Assembly (NCBI GenBank): GCA_964387935.1
Contig: CAYLZN010000145.1
Coordinates: forward strand, 1 to 12,832
Direction of reading: 5' to 3'
Source: CAYLZN01 sp964387935
GTDB lineage: Bacteria > Acidobacteriota > Vicinamibacteria > Vicinamibacterales > JAFNAJ01
DNA: 12,832 nt
Numbering within the stretch: position 1 is the stretch's first letter; each line of letters begins with the position of its first letter. The position numbers and the translations under genes were made by a program. The notes beneath the pieces were generated by a model that worked only from the letters and a program-made list of their open reading frames with translations, made no database searches and was not told the origin of the DNA. Positions 11,596-12,832 of the stretch are shown here, one piece after another.

Positions 11596-12832
11596 ATGAG
11601 GGGTTCCATCCGCTTCGCAGCTCTCGGCGTGGTCGTGCAGCTCCTGGGCTCGGCCAGCGCGCAGGCGCAGGCGACGCCGCCGGTGCGTCCTCCGGCGCTG
11701 CCGTACACCTTCACCACCTTGCCCAACGGGCTGCGGGTCATCCTCTCGGAGGACCACTCCACGCCCATCGTCCACGTGGCACTCTGGTATCACGTGGGCT
11801 CGAAGAACGAGCCGAAGGGCCGGACCGGCTTCGCCCATCTGTTCGAGCACATGATGTTCAAGGGCTCGAAGAACGTCGAGCCCGAACAGCACGGGTCGAT
11901 GATCGCCGCCGTCGGCGGCCGGTTCAACGCCAGCACCAACGAGGACACCACGATCTTCTGGCAGACGGTGCCCTCGCACTACCTCGCGACGGTGCTCTGG
12001 CTCGAAGCCGACCGGATGGCCACCCTCCGCGTCGACGAGCAGGCGTTCAGGAACGAGCGCGAGGTGGTCAAGGAAGAGCGGCGGATGCGGGTCGAGAACC
12101 AGCCGTTCGGCCGCCTCACCGAGATCATCTACGAGCACGCGTTCACCACGCACCCGTACCGGCACCCGACGATCGGCAGCATGGAGGACCTCCAGGCGGC
12201 GTCCATCGAGGACGTGCGCGAGTTCTACCGCACCTTCTACGTGCCCGAGAACGCGACGCTGACGATTGTCGGCGACATCGACACGCAGGAGGCGCTCGCG
12301 CTCGTCACGAAGCACTTCGGGGCCGTGCCCAGGGCGGCCCGCGCAGTCCCGAGGAACATCCCCGTGGAGCCGCCGCCCACGGGTGAACGGCGGGTCACGG
12401 TCACCGACGATCTGCCGCTGCCGGTGGTCGTGGTGGCGCACCCGATCACGTTCGACGGCCACCCCGACTCGTATCCCCTGCACATCGCGTCGAAGATCCT
12501 GTCGGACGGGAACAGCTCGCGCATCCACCGCAGCCTGGTCTACGAGCGGCGTGTCGCCGCGTCGGCCTTCGGCGCCGGCTATATCGTCGAGCATCCGCAC
12601 CTGTTCTACGCCGTGGCCATCGTGGCCCCTGGTCGGACGACCGAGGAGGCGGCGTCGGCGCTCATCGCGGAGCTCGACCGGCTCATGCGGGAACCCCCGT
12701 CCGAGCAGGAACTGCTGCGCGCGAAGAACCAGTTCGCGCGCGACTACATCCTGAGCCGCCAGTCGATCAAGGAGAAGGCGTCGCAGCTCGGGCACGCCGA
12801 GGTCATCCAGAAGGACATGGCCTCGGCCGACG
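11596..12832 (+). CDS. Exported M16 family zinc metallopeptidase, 3' end beyond the window
   Basis: M16 peptidases (pitrilysin / processing-peptidase type) degrade peptides in a closed clam-like chamber; exported bacterial forms act in the periplasm. The visible 412 residues start with a signal peptide (MRGSIRFAALGVVVQLLGSA, then SAQAQA). The domain begins YTFTTLPNGLRVILSEDHS. The inverted zinc motif is H81-L-F-E84-H85 in GFAHLFEHMMFKG, and the third ligand is in the Glu pair of REVVKEERRM (about 160-161). These make the N-terminal half catalytic. The substrate-side half follows from about 200 (AHPITFDGHPDS, LSDGNSSRIHRSLV, YERRVAASAF). The end of the chain and any second M16 gene, a common neighbour, lie outside. 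The start at 11596 follows an extended -10 box by 7 nt. Confidence 0.96.
   Translation, partial: MRGSIRFAALGVVVQLLGSASAQAQATPPVRPPALPYTFTTLPNGLRVILSEDHSTPIVHVALWYHVGSKNEPKGRTGFAHLFEHMMFKGSKNVEPEQHGSMIAAVGGRFNASTNEDTTIFWQTVPSHYLATVLWLEADRMATLRVDEQAFRNEREVVKEERRMRVENQPFGRLTEIIYEHAFTTHPYRHPTIGSMEDLQAASIEDVREFYRTFYVPENATLTIVGDIDTQEALALVTKHFGAVPRAARAVPRNIPVEPPPTGERRVTVTDDLPLPVVVVAHPITFDGHPDSYPLHIASKILSDGNSSRIHRSLVYERRVAASAFGAGYIVEHPHLFYAVAIVAPGRTTEEAASALIAELDRLMREPPSEQELLRAKNQFARDYILSRQSIKEKASQLGHAEVIQKDMASAD

Noticed and set aside
11371..12795. Long minus-strand frame opposite the M16 peptidase
   Set aside because: The plus strand encodes a clear signal peptide, HxxEH motif and M16 halves; the opposite product is a compositional shadow.
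1..12832. tRNA, rRNA, CRISPR array, insertion sequence, phage or toxin-antitoxin genes
   Set aside because: No cloverleaf-like sequence, regular short repeats, transposase or integrase motifs, or small toxin-antitoxin pairs were seen on either strand.

Overview
The window is GC-rich and densely coded. It looks like a chromosomal segment of a diderm (Gram-negative-type) bacterium: it has lpxD for lipid A synthesis, a probable outer-membrane barrel protein and several proteins with export signals. It also has gatC and gatA, so the organism makes Gln-tRNA(Gln) and/or Asn-tRNA(Asn) by amidation. The protein style and gene mix, including the paired AMMECR1/MEMO1 proteins and a Mit_KHE1-type protein, suggest Acidobacteriota, perhaps the Vicinamibacteria. 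That placement is an inference; there is no rRNA here to test it.

Region 1 (1-3107, minus strand) is one compact operon. In transcription order it reads: an Hsp20-type chaperone, ymdB (TIGR00282 metallophosphoesterase), xseA, xseB and the start of ispA (farnesyl diphosphate synthase). Three of the joints are 4-nt ATGA overlaps or 10-nt gaps. The ispA start looks broken: 21 residues of N-terminus run directly into the RGRPTSHVVFGEGLAILA block in a different frame, so about 65-70 residues, including the first Asp-rich motif, are missing.

Region 2 (3108-4814, plus strand) begins with an AT-rich divergent promoter region. It continues with a second, classical Hsp20, then a short protein resembling the RNA polymerase omega subunit, then two small membrane proteins of unknown function.

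Region 3 (4825-6593, minus strand) is gatC-gatA, convergent with region 2 and divergent from region 4. gatB is not here.

Region 4 (6656-12832, plus strand) holds MEMO1 (AmmeMemoRadiSam B) and AMMECR1 (AmmeMemoRadiSam A) as an overlapping pair, with no radical SAM partner in view. An exported S1/P1-nuclease/phospholipase-C-like zinc enzyme and a Mit_KHE1-like membrane protein follow. The rest is lpxD overlapping a probable outer-membrane barrel protein, and an exported M16 zinc peptidase that runs off the right edge.

Several genes here (gatC, the S1/P1-like gene, lpxD, the M16 peptidase) have a -10-like hexamer ending only 6-9 nt before the start codon and no Shine-Dalgarno sequence. This suggests leaderless or nearly leaderless transcripts. 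No tRNA, rRNA, CRISPR array, insertion sequence or phage gene was seen. No clearly new defence-type system is present. The least ordinary parts are the hsp20/omega-like/membrane cluster, the damaged ispA start and the leaderless start signals.
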